A stretch of 64,000 nt of DNA. Source: JADJNW01 sp964526645 (GTDB lineage Bacteria > Bacteroidota > Bacteroidia > Chitinophagales > Saprospiraceae). The stretch spans positions 22,830-86,829 of the forward strand of contig CAZGJN010000012.1 in the NCBI GenBank assembly GCA_964526645.1. The letters run 5' to 3'. Position 1 is the stretch's first letter. Each line of letters begins with the position of its first letter. The translations under genes and the position numbers were made by a program. Positions 52,249 to 62,226 of the stretch are shown piece by piece. A model generated the notes under the pieces. It searched no databases and was not told where the DNA came from. It was given only the letters and a program-made list of their open reading frames with translations.

Positions 52249-53547
52249 CTAAAAATTTTGCTCGTAAAATTCCACCACACGCTCGTCCGTCAAAATATCC
52301 TTTGGTCGAATCGGTTGCCGAAGCACAATGCCTTCCAGGGTACGGCATCGGCTGAGGGCTACATAAGTTTGCCCATGCTCGAAAGCGCCTACTCCCATAT
52401 CAATGATCACTTTATCGAAGGTTTTGCCCTGTGATTTGTGGATGGTCACTGCCCAAGCCAACTTGAGCGGTAATTGCCGGAAAGTGCCGATCACCTCGGT
52501 GTCTATTTGTGAGGTATCTTTGTCGTTGAGTTTGTATCGTACCAGTTCCCAGTCCATCGGCTCGGCTTCCACATATCGCCGCTCTCCTTGTTTTTCTTCG
52601 ACCATCACGGTGATCAGGTCTTTTTCCAATTTGACGATCTTGCCGATTGTACCATTGACAAACTGCTTTTTTGGGTCATTTTTGATAAACATCACTTGTG
52701 CATTCAGCTTGAGTTGGAGGGCTGCTTCGGTAGGAAACAGCAGCGGGTTAAAGTCGCCCGTGACAGTAGCGAGGTAGGTTTCTGCCGGGAGTGGAATTTT
52801 TTTTAATTCCTGCTGATTAATTTCATTGGCGCGGTTATTTCGGGCAGTCAGCGTGATAAAAAAATCCTGTGACTGAAAATCAGACAAATACCGGCTGTTG
52901 AGCGTTTCCATTTCTTCTCTCGCTATGCGATTGAGGCGCACGGCATCGAGTAGTTTCAAAAAATGTTTGTTTTCCTGGCGATATACTTTTCGCAATTCAA
53001 TCATTTCCACCTGAAAATCATCTTGAAACACTTTAGCAGAAAAAAAATACGGAGAATCGTAGTAAGAAAGGAAAAGTTGTGCTTCAGAATCGGAGGCGAT
53101 AACGGGCGGCAATTGAAACAAATCCCCGAAAAAAACAACCTGCACCCCCCCAAATGGCTGGCTACTTTCCCGATTGAGCCGCAAAAAGTAATCTATATTG
53201 TCCAGTAAATCAGCGCGCACCATTGAAATCTCATCTATCACAAGCACTTCGAGGTTTTTGTACAAACGGCGGTCGCGGCGTTTTTTGATTTCAGCACGCG
53301 GTATGAAGCGAGGAGGAAAACCAAAAAAAGAGTGGATGGTTTGCCCCCCCACATTGAGCGCGGCTACCCCCGTAGGAGCTAAGACGACCATTTTTTTTCG
53401 ACTGGTATGCTTGAATAGTTGCAGCAAGGTAGATTTGCCAGTACCGGCACGCCCTGTGACGAACAAGTGTCTGCGCTGTTTCTCCAGGGCATCCAGCACA
53501 TATTGAAAGTCCGAGTTTAATTCTAATGGTTGGCGGTCAATGCTCAC
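52249..53547 (-). CDS. PIF1-like SF1B DNA helicase
   Basis: A helicase of 432 residues: Walker A GRAGTGKSTLL, VVLAPTGVAALNVGGQTIHS (motif Ia), VLVIDEISMVRADLLDNIDY (motif II), QVVFFGDLFQLPPV (motif III), and the C-terminal AWAVTIHKSQGKTFDKVIID and YVALSRCRTLEGI (motifs V and VI). It lacks C-terminal HRDC or other add-on domains found in some relatives. It would unwind DNA 5' to 3', possibly at replication barriers. The start is GTG at 53547 (MSIDRQPLEL). The next gene on the strand begins after a short gap. Confidence 0.92.
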   Translation of the reverse strand: MSIDRQPLELNSDFQYVLDALEKQRRHLFVTGRAGTGKSTLLQLFKHTSRKKMVVLAPTGVAALNVGGQTIHSFFGFPPRFIPRAEIKKRRDRRLYKNLEVLVIDEISMVRADLLDNIDYFLRLNRESSQPFGGVQVVFFGDLFQLPPVIASDSEAQLFLSYYDSPYFFSAKVFQDDFQVEMIELRKVYRQENKHFLKLLDAVRLNRIAREEMETLNSRYLSDFQSQDFFITLTARNNRANEINQQELKKIPLPAETYLATVTGDFNPLLFPTEAALQLKLNAQVMFIKNDPKKQFVNGTIGKIVKLEKDLITVMVEEKQGERRYVEAEPMDWELVRYKLNDKDTSQIDTEVIGTFRQLPLKLAWAVTIHKSQGKTFDKVIIDMGVGAFEHGQTYVALSRCRTLEGIVLRQPIRPKDILTDERVVEFYEQNF

Positions 53548-53566
53548 TTTTTTTAAATAAAAAGCC

Positions 53567-54598
53567 TTAGATTGGTTTCACAATATAAACGTACACCGGA
53601 AAGTGGTCGCTATACCCTCCAAGATACGTCGTGCCGGCGAAAGTACGAAACGGATAGCCTTTAAATTGCCCCGTTTGTTGGCATAAATAAGGCTTGTTGT
53701 GCACCACCGCTTTATAATATTGATAGCCAGGGGCATTTTTATTGACAAAACCATAAGAGAGCACTATCTGATCGAATAAGCTCCAGGCATCTTGATAAGC
53801 CAGCGTACCGATCCCTTTTTTGAAATAATCCCACATGGGGTTGAATAAGCCACGGGTTTCCACCTGTTCTTTTTTCTGTTTGGCATTGAGTACTTCGCGC
53901 AAGCTTGGGCTGGAAGGATCGTCGTTCAAATCGCCCATGATGATGACCTTGGCGTTGGGGTCTGCTTGCGTCAGGGAATCACAAATATTTTTGCAAATCA
54001 GTGCTGCTGCATTTCGGAGCGGCTGCGTAGCGGCCTCGCCACCACGGCGGGAGGGCCAGTGGTTGACCAAGAGGTGTAGGGGTTCTCCATCGTACATCCC
54101 CGAGACAAACAAAATATCGCGGGTGCGATCCTGCTCGTCATTGCTATTGTATGCCTTCATCGGAATGGGGCGACTCGCTGTGACGGTGAAATACTTAGGA
54201 TTGTAAAGCAGTGCCACGTCAATGCCTCTTTCATCGGGCGAATCATAATGCACAATTTGATAATTTCTATTTCTGACGGCAGGCTGCTGCACAAAGTCTT
54301 CCAGTACCTTTCGATTTTCAATTTCGGCAGTACCCAGTATCGCTATGCCATCAGGGGTTAGCTCAAGCCCCAGCTCAGCCACCACTTTGGATAAGTTCTG
54401 GAGTTTTTCCTGGTATATTTTTGTATCGTACCGATAGCTGCCCTGCGGTGTAAATTCAAGGTCGTTTTTATCTGGCGTATCCAAGGTATCGAAGAGATTT
54501 TCAAAATTATAAAAGCCGATACAGCCGATTTTGTAGGACTTTTGAGCGAAAGAAAAAAATGGAAGCAGTGCAACAAACAACAAAAAAAGATTTCTCAT
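53567..54598 (-). CDS. Exported endonuclease/exonuclease/phosphatase-family protein
   Basis: The 343-residue product has signal peptide MRNLFLLFVALLPFFSFAQ. The EEP fold shows FYNFENLFDTLDTPDK, ILGTAEIENRKVLEDFV (Glu of the metal site), HLLVNHWPSRRGGEAATQPL (the HWPSR motif), IIMGDLNDDPSSPSLRE (GDxN) and GYSDHFPVYV (SDH). These are the full catalytic set. It is probably periplasmic or extracellular and may degrade DNA or a phosphoester as a nutrient source. The ATG at 54598 is used because it starts the signal peptide. It is co-directional with the PIF1 gene, 19 bases upstream of it. Confidence 0.9.
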   Translation of the reverse strand: MRNLFLLFVALLPFFSFAQKSYKIGCIGFYNFENLFDTLDTPDKNDLEFTPQGSYRYDTKIYQEKLQNLSKVVAELGLELTPDGIAILGTAEIENRKVLEDFVQQPAVRNRNYQIVHYDSPDERGIDVALLYNPKYFTVTASRPIPMKAYNSNDEQDRTRDILFVSGMYDGEPLHLLVNHWPSRRGGEAATQPLRNAAALICKNICDSLTQADPNAKVIIMGDLNDDPSSPSLREVLNAKQKKEQVETRGLFNPMWDYFKKGIGTLAYQDAWSLFDQIVLSYGFVNKNAPGYQYYKAVVHNKPYLCQQTGQFKGYPFRTFAGTTYLGGYSDHFPVYVYIVKPI

Positions 54599-54736
54599 GA
54601 TCGTTTGGGTATTTTTTTGAACCAAAGCAGCCCAAAATTAAGAATAGAACATTTTCTGTAGCGGACTTTAACAAAATTTTATTCAATTGATAAGTATAAA
54701 AGATAATACAAGGGGTATTTGATAAAACATTTTATG

Positions 54737-54744
54737 TATCTTTG
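54737..54744 (+). promoter_or_regulatory. -7 element before the cadherin-like surface protein
   Basis: TATCTTTG matches the consensus; a TTTG upstream is only 15 bases away, so the -33 is unclear. A leader of about 170 bases precedes the preferred ATG at 54921 and holds no other feature I can name. Confidence 0.4.
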
Positions 54745-54920
54745 CTTTGCGAACGATCCCAGTTCACTTTCTTTTGTTTGCTACCCCCGGCTACCTCGCC
54801 CTGTGTTCTTGGGTTTCCGAAAAAAAGAGAAAGCTTTCCCTTGAGCATTTTGTCATATGTTTGAGTCTTTTATTGCGTTTTGTTGCAATACTATTTTGCA
54901 ATGAAAGGAAATTAGTGCTT

Positions 54921-56651
54921 ATGAAATGGGATACACTTACTTGTGGCTATCTTACTTGTCCTGATAACCTATTGCAGCGGATTGCGCTGATTGTGTTGTG
55001 CGGCTATTGGCTTACTACAGCCGCCGCGCAGCAGCTTTGGGTCAATGAATTGCACTACGACAACACGGGTGCCGATGTCAATGAATTGGTGGAAATTGCT
55101 ATATGGCACGATTATAAAAATGAACTGGCGGAAATTCAGATTGAATTATACAATGGCTCAAATGGCTCCTGGTATGCCACCCATGAGCTAAGCACCTTTA
55201 CAGAAGGGGTTTCCCAAAATGGTTTTACTTTTTATTCCAAACAGATTGGCGACCTCCAAGACGGTAATGGCGCTATAGCACTGATTTACAAAGGCTTCGT
55301 AATACACTTTTTGAGCTATGGCAGCAGTTTTGTAGCTGCAAATGGCACTGCACAGGGGCTAAGTACCCAGGATATCGGCGTTTTTGAAAATGACAATACG
55401 GCTGCGGGGCTTTCGCTGCAATTGACTGGTAGCGGCACTGCGCTCTCTGATTTTATCTGGAGCAATTCCACTACGGCTACGCCAGGCGCTATTAATACTG
55501 GGCAGCGCTTTGGCGCAGCCGACTTAAATATGACTCTTTCGGATGTCACTGCTGCTACCCCCGCCAAGCCTGGAGATACCATTGCTTACACTTTGACTAT
55601 CAACAACACAGGGGAAGGCGATGCCCTGGATTTGCAATTAAACAGAGTTGGTGATCCCAATACTGCCTTCTTACAAGGTTCTTTCAAAAGCACGCCTTTA
55701 GCGCTTTCGCAACAAATTTTTGATGTCTTGGAAGAAACCGCCACCAGCCTCAATCTCAAAGGCTTGGACCCAGATGGGGATGGCTTGACCTTTACGATTT
55801 TAAATGGTGCTGACCAGGGGACACTTTCGGCACCCAACCCGGTATCTGCCAACAGCGCTACGCTTACCTATACGCCTTCACCTCACTATTTTGGTGCTGA
55901 TCAGTTTACGTTTCAGGTAGAAGATGATGATGGCAACCAACACGCCGCCGTAGTTCGAATACAAGTGCAACCGGTGAATGACCCTCCTTTTTTTAGCCCT
56001 GGCGAGCATCAGGAAATTCTGGAAGATGCTGGTTTTCAGCGCATTAATCCCTGGGCTACGGGCATCAACACTGGCGCTGACAATGAAGCTGCCCAGCAAT
56101 TGATTTTCAAGGTATTAGAAAATTCTAATCCGAACTTGTTTGTTCAATTGCCTCAAATTGAAGCAGATGGAACACTGCTGTACGAAGTAGCGCCGGACAC
56201 TATTGGTAGCGCTTTTTTGATTTTGCAATTGATGGACAATGGCGGAACTAACTACAATGGCATAGATACTTCGGCACGGGACACCTTGTTTTTTAAGATA
56301 AATCCTGTAAACGACGCTCCGGTTTTTATAAAAGGGAACGATATTTTGATACCAACAACCACAGAAATGCAGACATTCACCAATTGGGCAACTGGCATTC
56401 TTCCAGGACCTCCAAATGAATTGGCACAAACTTTGCAATTTATCGTTATTGAAAATACGAATCCTGGCTTATTTGCGCAGGGACCCCAAATCACTCCAGA
56501 TGGCACTTTGACTTTCACGCCCTCGGCTGCTGCTGTAGGAACGGCAAGCCTCACGATTCAATTGATGGATGATGGCGGTACAGACAATGGCGGTAGAGAT
56601 CATTCTGATTTTCAGATTTTTACGATTTCGCTGCAAACCAATGATGAATAG
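54921..56651 (+). CDS. Exported protein with lamin-tail-like and cadherin-like repeats, no sorting domain
   Basis: A protein of 576 residues with a signal peptide (LLQRIALIVLCGYWLTTAAA). Domains in order: an LTD-like start (LWVNELHYDNTGADVNELVE), a DUF11-like stretch (TPAKPGDTIAYTLTINNTGE), a cadherin-like domain (TFQVEDDDGNQHAAVVRIQV then PVNDPP), then two tandem ~115-residue repeats (NPWATGINTG... and TNWATGILPG..., each ending in LMDxGGTxxxG). The final repeat stops at ISLQTNDE where PVNDAP would be expected. The protein lacks the T9SS domain of its neighbours, which suggests a truncated or decaying gene. Start ATG 54921 is preferred to an earlier frame start. Confidence 0.75.
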   Translation: MKWDTLTCGYLTCPDNLLQRIALIVLCGYWLTTAAAQQLWVNELHYDNTGADVNELVEIAIWHDYKNELAEIQIELYNGSNGSWYATHELSTFTEGVSQNGFTFYSKQIGDLQDGNGAIALIYKGFVIHFLSYGSSFVAANGTAQGLSTQDIGVFENDNTAAGLSLQLTGSGTALSDFIWSNSTTATPGAINTGQRFGAADLNMTLSDVTAATPAKPGDTIAYTLTINNTGEGDALDLQLNRVGDPNTAFLQGSFKSTPLALSQQIFDVLEETATSLNLKGLDPDGDGLTFTILNGADQGTLSAPNPVSANSATLTYTPSPHYFGADQFTFQVEDDDGNQHAAVVRIQVQPVNDPPFFSPGEHQEILEDAGFQRINPWATGINTGADNEAAQQLIFKVLENSNPNLFVQLPQIEADGTLLYEVAPDTIGSAFLILQLMDNGGTNYNGIDTSARDTLFFKINPVNDAPVFIKGNDILIPTTTEMQTFTNWATGILPGPPNELAQTLQFIVIENTNPGLFAQGPQITPDGTLTFTPSAAAVGTASLTIQLMDDGGTDNGGRDHSDFQIFTISLQTNDE

Positions 56652-56666
56652 AGTATATTTTTTAAT

Positions 56667-56758
56667 GGGTAGTCAAGCATATTAAAAGCATAATAATTTT
56701 TTTAATTGACTGATTATAAATTTTATAGAATTTTTGATTATAAACGACTCGACTACTT
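56667..56758. repeat. Inverted-repeat element copy B between two surface-protein genes
   Basis: The left end GGTAGTCAAGCATATTAAAA and the complement of the right end AAGTAGTCGAGTCGTTTATA share the core GTAGTC[A/G]AG with copy A at 24052-24195. The AT-rich interior contains matching GATTATAAATTTTATAGAAT-type stretches in opposite senses. No ORF lies inside. It may act as a terminator or be a mobile-element relic. Confidence 0.5.
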
Positions 56759-56860
56759 GTTTTAAGGTAAAAGATAGAAAAACAACACACGAAGGAACAA
56801 CAACAAGTGTATCGGAGAGACAAGAGAACTCTATTTTGAAACAATAAGACGACCCAAGTC

Positions 56861-59800
56861 ATGGTAAATTGGACATACCTGAGCCCATGGCTATTTCCTT
56901 TGCTTTTGATTGCATTGGGAATAGAAAGCCCTGTGTACGACTCAACTTCAAAAAGGAAAGCAGTAAAAAAAGAAAATTTAGCACGAGAGATACGGCTGGA
57001 TTGTCCGCCTTTCGCTTGTAATGACACGGTGCGGGTCTCTGCAAATGGCGATTGCGAAACCTTGCTGACCGGTGACATGCTGCTCGAGGGGGATATTGGC
57101 GATTGTTATCCTGACCTGACAATGGAGGTGTATGCTCCTGATGGTCTTCTCCTTCCTAATCCTATACCTGCTTCGCAAATTGGGACTGTTTTAAGTGTTA
57201 AAATAACGGCAGAAGGTAAAAATTGCTGGGCTAAGGTGCTTCTCGAAGACAAGTTGCCGCCCGATCTTACTTGTCCTGCCAATACGCAAATCGGCATACT
57301 TCCTTACGCCGCTACAATCTTGACCGGCACACTCGCGCCAGAAGATGCCAACTTTCTGCCCCAGGTACATCCTTGCTGGACTTCGGCGACGAGCGCTCCT
57401 CCAATGGCAACTTTTAATTTTGATACGACTGCTTTTCAGGTAGCGACGGATGGGATTTACACTTTTGTGTTGCTTTCTGATTTTCAAAATGCTCTCTGGG
57501 GGGTTGGTGCTATTTTCCAGAGCAGTTTCGTGCCTGCGCATCCTTGCCAGAATATCATTGCTTTTGGTGCAAGCCAAAATCTGGTGAATGTGCCTGGAGA
57601 TTGGTGGTTGCAATTTCCTTTTATACAAGAACAGATTCCCTGGTTGGATAATGGTGATTACCCCGCTATTCGGCTTGCGCTGGAGTTGAAAAAAAATGAA
57701 ACGTATTATTTGGTAACCACATCTCTGAAACCGCAAGACTCCGGTCCTTACGCATGGCTGGTATTCAAAGACCCTGCGGTGCAAGTGCCCGCTGAGATTT
57801 TAAAAGGAAAACCCGTATATCAGTTGCCTTGGAAAACGGATTTGGTATGCGAAGATTACAAACGCCTTTTGCTGGCGAATACACCCTGCTATAAAACAGA
57901 TGCAGAGGGCAATATCCTCGAAATAAGCGAAGCACTGAAAAAAACACTCCAAATAACGGGCTTTCCGCACAAGGGGCTGGCGTGGGCCATGCAAGGGGCG
58001 GCGGTTTCGGATTGTACGCCAATAGAAATTTGCGTGTCGGATGTCCTGGAAAATGAGTTCACCAACTGTGGCAATATTTTGATAAAAAGGACTTTTACAG
58101 CAAAAGATGCACCAGGCAACAGTAGCGCTTGCACCCAAACCATTACGATTCGCAAGCCAGGTGTAAATGACTTGATCTTACCACATTTTACTGCCTATCT
58201 GGAATGCGATGAGTCTTATCCGGTGGATTCTTCCGGCCATCCGCATCCTTCCATTACGGGCTATCCTTTTTTGCGAACGGCTTTTGGGTTTATTGATTTG
58301 AAAAATACCTATTGCAACTTATCGGCAATTTATACCGACAAAGCTTTTGTACAGGTTTGTGAAAAAGGCAGTAAATTCTTACGGGAATGGACGATTTACA
58401 ACTGGTGCAATCCCGGTGAAAATTTTATTTACAACCAAACGGTGAAGGTAGGAGATTTCACGCCACCTGCAATTGTCTGCCCGATACCTGAAGACCCCTG
58501 GGATTGTATTCCTACTTTTTCGACTGGCCCTTTCAATTGCAGTGCCGGTCTGTTTATTCCTGCACCGGATACGATTATAGATAATTGCTCCAACTGGGAA
58601 CTTTCGGTGGATGTGATAACGCAAAACCTTGTTCCTCAATACAATTTGCAAGGAATTTTAATTGGTTACGAAACCCAGGAGCGCAGCATTGCTACCGGCA
58701 AAAAAGCAGGCGATTTAGTTTTGGATGTGCCCAAAGGTTTGCATCGCTTTCGGTACCGAGCTGCAGATGATTGCGGCAATGAAGGCATTCAGGATTGTTG
58801 GTTTGAGGTAGTGGATTTGAGCCAGCCACTGGCACAATGCGACGATCTGGTCAATATTTCCCTCGGCAATGGCAGCAGCACGAAAGTTTATGCTTCTGAT
58901 TTGGATGAAAATAGCTACGATGGCTGTAGCCCCATTCGATTGGAAGTACGGCGCGAAGTAAAGCCCGATTGTAAGGCAGCCTTTGAAGCTGCCACAGGTA
59001 TAGATATTGATCCATTCTTCAATGTAGCTAAAAATATTTACCACACCCCCTGGTCAACTGCTGTAGATGTACTCTGTTGCGATCTGGCACAGCCTGTGCA
59101 GGTAGAATTGCGCGTGTGGGACGATGGCAATATGAATGGCATCCCTGGTGATACGCTCTCGCAGTTTGGCTACTGCCGGCGGACTTTTACCGATAATCAG
59201 AATACTTGCTGGCTCATGCTGGTGGTAGAAGATAAGACCAGACCCGCCTGCCAATCGCCAGTAGATGTAAGCATCTCCTGTATAGATTCCAAAGCTTATT
59301 CCCTTCAAACGCTTTCTGTAAAGGATACCACTTTGATGAATCAACTCTTCGGGCGATTTACAGCAATTGATAACTGCACAGCGAATATTGTTCACGATAC
59401 CATTATAGATGCCCGCGACAATTGCGGCGTAGGCAGCATCACTCGGATTGCCCATGCAAAAGACCTTTCGGGCAACCTGTCTTCTTCTTGTAGTCAGGTT
59501 ATCAGGATTACAAAAGAGCACAACTATGAAATCACCTTTCCGGCGGATGTAAGCGGCGATTGTGAGATTGCATTGGATACTGTCATTGAGTTGAATCAAC
59601 TGGCTTGTGATTTATTGGCTGTCAGTGTGACGGATGAGCGTTTTTCAGCGGATAATCCTGATTGTTATAAAGTATTTCGTACTTTCAGGGTAATCAACTG
59701 GTGCGAATACGATGGCTTTTCCAGTCCGGTAATAATTAATCGCGATGAAGACTGCGACGACATACCTGGAGATGAAAAAGTGCTTGTACTACGCCGACCA

Positions 59801-61873
59801 GGGGATAAGCATAATCAACCGGCATTTATTGATCGAAATGATAATGAACTGGATGCTGACCCCGCCCAATCTATTAAAAAGACCAATTGCGATGGTAACA
59901 CTAATCCTAAGGGCTATTGGCGGCGTTCCAATTCGGTTGGCTACTGGCAATATACCCAGATTATAAAAGTACACGACAAGACCCCTCCTGAAATGTTTTT
60001 TTCAGCCACACCTACTTTTTGTAGCAATTTGGATGATTGCGCCGGCGAGGTAGATGTGCCATTTATCATTTTTGAAAACTGTACGCCCGATGATATTGAT
60101 TTTACGGTGATTGTTGATTTGTATCGGGATAGCGTGGACATGGTAGTGGTGCCGGGCACCCCGATCAAAGGGCAATATCCCAAACTACGTTTTGAGGGGC
60201 GTTACCCAATTGGCGAACATATAGTAGAAATACGAGCTACCGATGGATGTGGCAATACCGCTACTACAAAAGTGCCTTTTAAAGTAGCAGATTGCAAAGC
60301 GCCTGCGCCTATTTGTATTGATGGTTTGGCTGCAGCATTAATGCCGGTAGAACCTGCCGCCGATGTCAATGGCGATGGTCAATTGGACAAGGGGGCAGTC
60401 ACGATTTGGGCTACGGATTTCATTGCCAGCAATATTTCGGATTGTACTGAGCCAATTCGATATTCCATCAACAAAGTGGGAAGCCCGCCTAATATCAACC
60501 AAACCAGCCTGGTTCTCACTTGTAGTGATTTTCCGGGTGTAGATATTGAAATTCATGCCTGGGATAGCGCCAACAATCCCAAAGCGCTTCAACCCGATGG
60601 TACGCGTGGTGGCCCCAACCGCGATTTTTGCCGAACCTATGTATTAGTGCAAGACAATCTCGCCAATGCTTGTTTTGGAGGCGGCACGATCGCCGGGCTT
60701 ATCCTCACAGAAAATGAAGTACCCGTGAGCAATGTATCGGTAAAATTTGGCGGCTCAGCCAACAGTACTATCACAAACCAACAGGGGCAATACCATTTTG
60801 ATGCGCTGGAACAAGGAAAATTCAACATCGTTCCGAGCTTTGACGAGGAGCACCTGCTCGGCGTTTCCACGCTCGATATTATCGCTATCAGCCAGCACAT
60901 TCTGGGTACAAAAAAATTGGACTCCCCGTATAAAATTATCGCTGCAGATGTCAATAAATCCAACTCTGTTTCTACCCTTGATATCATCCTGTTGCGCAAA
61001 ATAATTCTGGGAATTGATGTTGAATTTGCCGACAATACCAGCTGGCGGTTTGTGGATCGAAAATACGTTTTTCCAAATCCCGCCAATCCCTGGCAGCAGC
61101 CATTTCCCGAAAGCATTGCAGTGGATTTTCAAAATGAGAACATAAACAATGCAGACTTCGTCGCGGTCAAAATTGGGGATGCCAATTTGGATGGTTTTGC
61201 TAATGTAGTAGGCAATAGATCGCCCTACAATTTTACTTTGCAAGCTAAAAACCCTTTAGTTCAGTCAGGCGACACCTACCAATTGGATGTCTATGCTGCT
61301 TTGGATGACATTCAGGGCTGTCAATTCACTTTGGATTTTGATACAAAAGCTTTGGAATACTTGGATGTGGAAGAAGGCATCGCCTCGGAGGCGCACATCG
61401 GCTTGTCATTTGCAGCGCGTGGAATCATCAGCTTTAGTTGGGATGACAATCAAACGGCTAACCCAAGTGAACGCTTGTTTTCTCTAATTTTTAGCGCTAA
61501 AAAAACAGGGCACCCAAGTGATTGGCTCCAAATCAATTCAAAGCTCACAAGGGCGGAAGCCTATGACAAAACAGGTGCCATATTGCCCATACAACTTCAA
61601 TTTGACCAGGAAAATACCGGTTTTCAATTATACCAAAACGTACCTAACCCTTCTCGAGGACTCAGTACGATTGGCTTTTATTTGCCGAAAGGCGAAACAG
61701 CGAAGCTTACAATTTTTGCACCGAATGGCAGGATCATAACAACGCAGCAAGGCAACTACGCCGCCGGCTACCACGAAATTCGGATCGAGCAACCATTGCC
61801 TGCAGGGGTTTTGTATTACACTTTAGAAACAGGGCGCAATACAGCCACCCGAAAAATGCTGGTTTTGCATTGA
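56861..61873 (+). CDS. Large cysteine-rich surface protein with dockerin-like, cohesin-like and T9SS sorting domains
   Basis: A protein of 1670 residues with an N-terminal hydrophobic signal (LSPWLFPLLLIALGI). Repeated HYR/Ig-like domains follow, rich in Cys and in DKTPP/DxTPP linkers (DFTPPAIVCPIPED, DKTRPACQSPVDVS, HDKTPPEMFFSA). The segment ~1280-1400 has a carboxypeptidase-like fold (GLILTENEVPVSNVSVKFGG) followed by two dockerin-type repeats (GVSTLDIIAISQHILGT, SVSTLDIILLRKIILGI), then a cohesin-like stretch (YQLDVYAALDDIQGCQFTLD). The C terminus is a T9SS sorting domain (LYQNVPNPSRGLSTIGFYLP). Such proteins form adhesive surface structures in Saprospiria; the ligand is unknown. Confidence 0.9.
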   Translation: MVNWTYLSPWLFPLLLIALGIESPVYDSTSKRKAVKKENLAREIRLDCPPFACNDTVRVSANGDCETLLTGDMLLEGDIGDCYPDLTMEVYAPDGLLLPNPIPASQIGTVLSVKITAEGKNCWAKVLLEDKLPPDLTCPANTQIGILPYAATILTGTLAPEDANFLPQVHPCWTSATSAPPMATFNFDTTAFQVATDGIYTFVLLSDFQNALWGVGAIFQSSFVPAHPCQNIIAFGASQNLVNVPGDWWLQFPFIQEQIPWLDNGDYPAIRLALELKKNETYYLVTTSLKPQDSGPYAWLVFKDPAVQVPAEILKGKPVYQLPWKTDLVCEDYKRLLLANTPCYKTDAEGNILEISEALKKTLQITGFPHKGLAWAMQGAAVSDCTPIEICVSDVLENEFTNCGNILIKRTFTAKDAPGNSSACTQTITIRKPGVNDLILPHFTAYLECDESYPVDSSGHPHPSITGYPFLRTAFGFIDLKNTYCNLSAIYTDKAFVQVCEKGSKFLREWTIYNWCNPGENFIYNQTVKVGDFTPPAIVCPIPEDPWDCIPTFSTGPFNCSAGLFIPAPDTIIDNCSNWELSVDVITQNLVPQYNLQGILIGYETQERSIATGKKAGDLVLDVPKGLHRFRYRAADDCGNEGIQDCWFEVVDLSQPLAQCDDLVNISLGNGSSTKVYASDLDENSYDGCSPIRLEVRREVKPDCKAAFEAATGIDIDPFFNVAKNIYHTPWSTAVDVLCCDLAQPVQVELRVWDDGNMNGIPGDTLSQFGYCRRTFTDNQNTCWLMLVVEDKTRPACQSPVDVSISCIDSKAYSLQTLSVKDTTLMNQLFGRFTAIDNCTANIVHDTIIDARDNCGVGSITRIAHAKDLSGNLSSSCSQVIRITKEHNYEITFPADVSGDCEIALDTVIELNQLACDLLAVSVTDERFSADNPDCYKVFRTFRVINWCEYDGFSSPVIINRDEDCDDIPGDEKVLVLRRPGDKHNQPAFIDRNDNELDADPAQSIKKTNCDGNTNPKGYWRRSNSVGYWQYTQIIKVHDKTPPEMFFSATPTFCSNLDDCAGEVDVPFIIFENCTPDDIDFTVIVDLYRDSVDMVVVPGTPIKGQYPKLRFEGRYPIGEHIVEIRATDGCGNTATTKVPFKVADCKAPAPICIDGLAAALMPVEPAADVNGDGQLDKGAVTIWATDFIASNISDCTEPIRYSINKVGSPPNINQTSLVLTCSDFPGVDIEIHAWDSANNPKALQPDGTRGGPNRDFCRTYVLVQDNLANACFGGGTIAGLILTENEVPVSNVSVKFGGSANSTITNQQGQYHFDALEQGKFNIVPSFDEEHLLGVSTLDIIAISQHILGTKKLDSPYKIIAADVNKSNSVSTLDIILLRKIILGIDVEFADNTSWRFVDRKYVFPNPANPWQQPFPESIAVDFQNENINNADFVAVKIGDANLDGFANVVGNRSPYNFTLQAKNPLVQSGDTYQLDVYAALDDIQGCQFTLDFDTKALEYLDVEEGIASEAHIGLSFAARGIISFSWDDNQTANPSERLFSLIFSAKKTGHPSDWLQINSKLTRAEAYDKTGAILPIQLQFDQENTGFQLYQNVPNPSRGLSTIGFYLPKGETAKLTIFAPNGRIITTQQGNYAAGYHEIRIEQPLPAGVLYYTLETGRNTATRKMLVLH

Positions 61874-61876
61874 ATT

Positions 61877-62101
61877 TTAAACGGGATTTTCGCCTTTGAA
61901 ATCCGACTGGGCAAGGTAAACCAATACCGCGCCTGCTATGATAAACACCAGTCGGATCACAAAACCAAACAACTTGCCTGGGCTGTCAATCCAGGTAAGA
62001 AAAGACAATTGCAAACCCACGATACTTAAGACCAGCGCCAGAAAACCAATTCCTGCCAGCAGAAAGCCAACCAAAGTGACCAATCCTTTGTTTTTGAACA
62101 T
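61877..62101 (-). CDS. Small conserved-looking inner-membrane protein
   Basis: The 74-residue product has two hydrophobic helices: GLVTLVGFLLAGIGFLALVL and FGFVIRLVFIIAGAVLVYL, joined by QLSFLTWIDSPGKL. The ATG at 62101 (MFKNKG) is preferred over an upstream start at 62194. I recall similar small membrane proteins in Bacteroidota, but no function is known. It is convergent with the large surface-protein gene (4-base gap) and divergent from HMG-CoA lyase. Confidence 0.7.
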   Translation of the reverse strand: MFKNKGLVTLVGFLLAGIGFLALVLSIVGLQLSFLTWIDSPGKLFGFVIRLVFIIAGAVLVYLAQSDFKGENPV

Positions 62102-62226
62102 AAAGCTCGTTTTTGCAAAAAAAACAGCGAGGCATAGCAAAAGGTTGTTGCAACGCAAGTTTGGTAAGCATTTCTTATTTTTGTAGCAACTCAAATCGTT
62201 TTAAAACATAAAAGCCCTATCCACCC

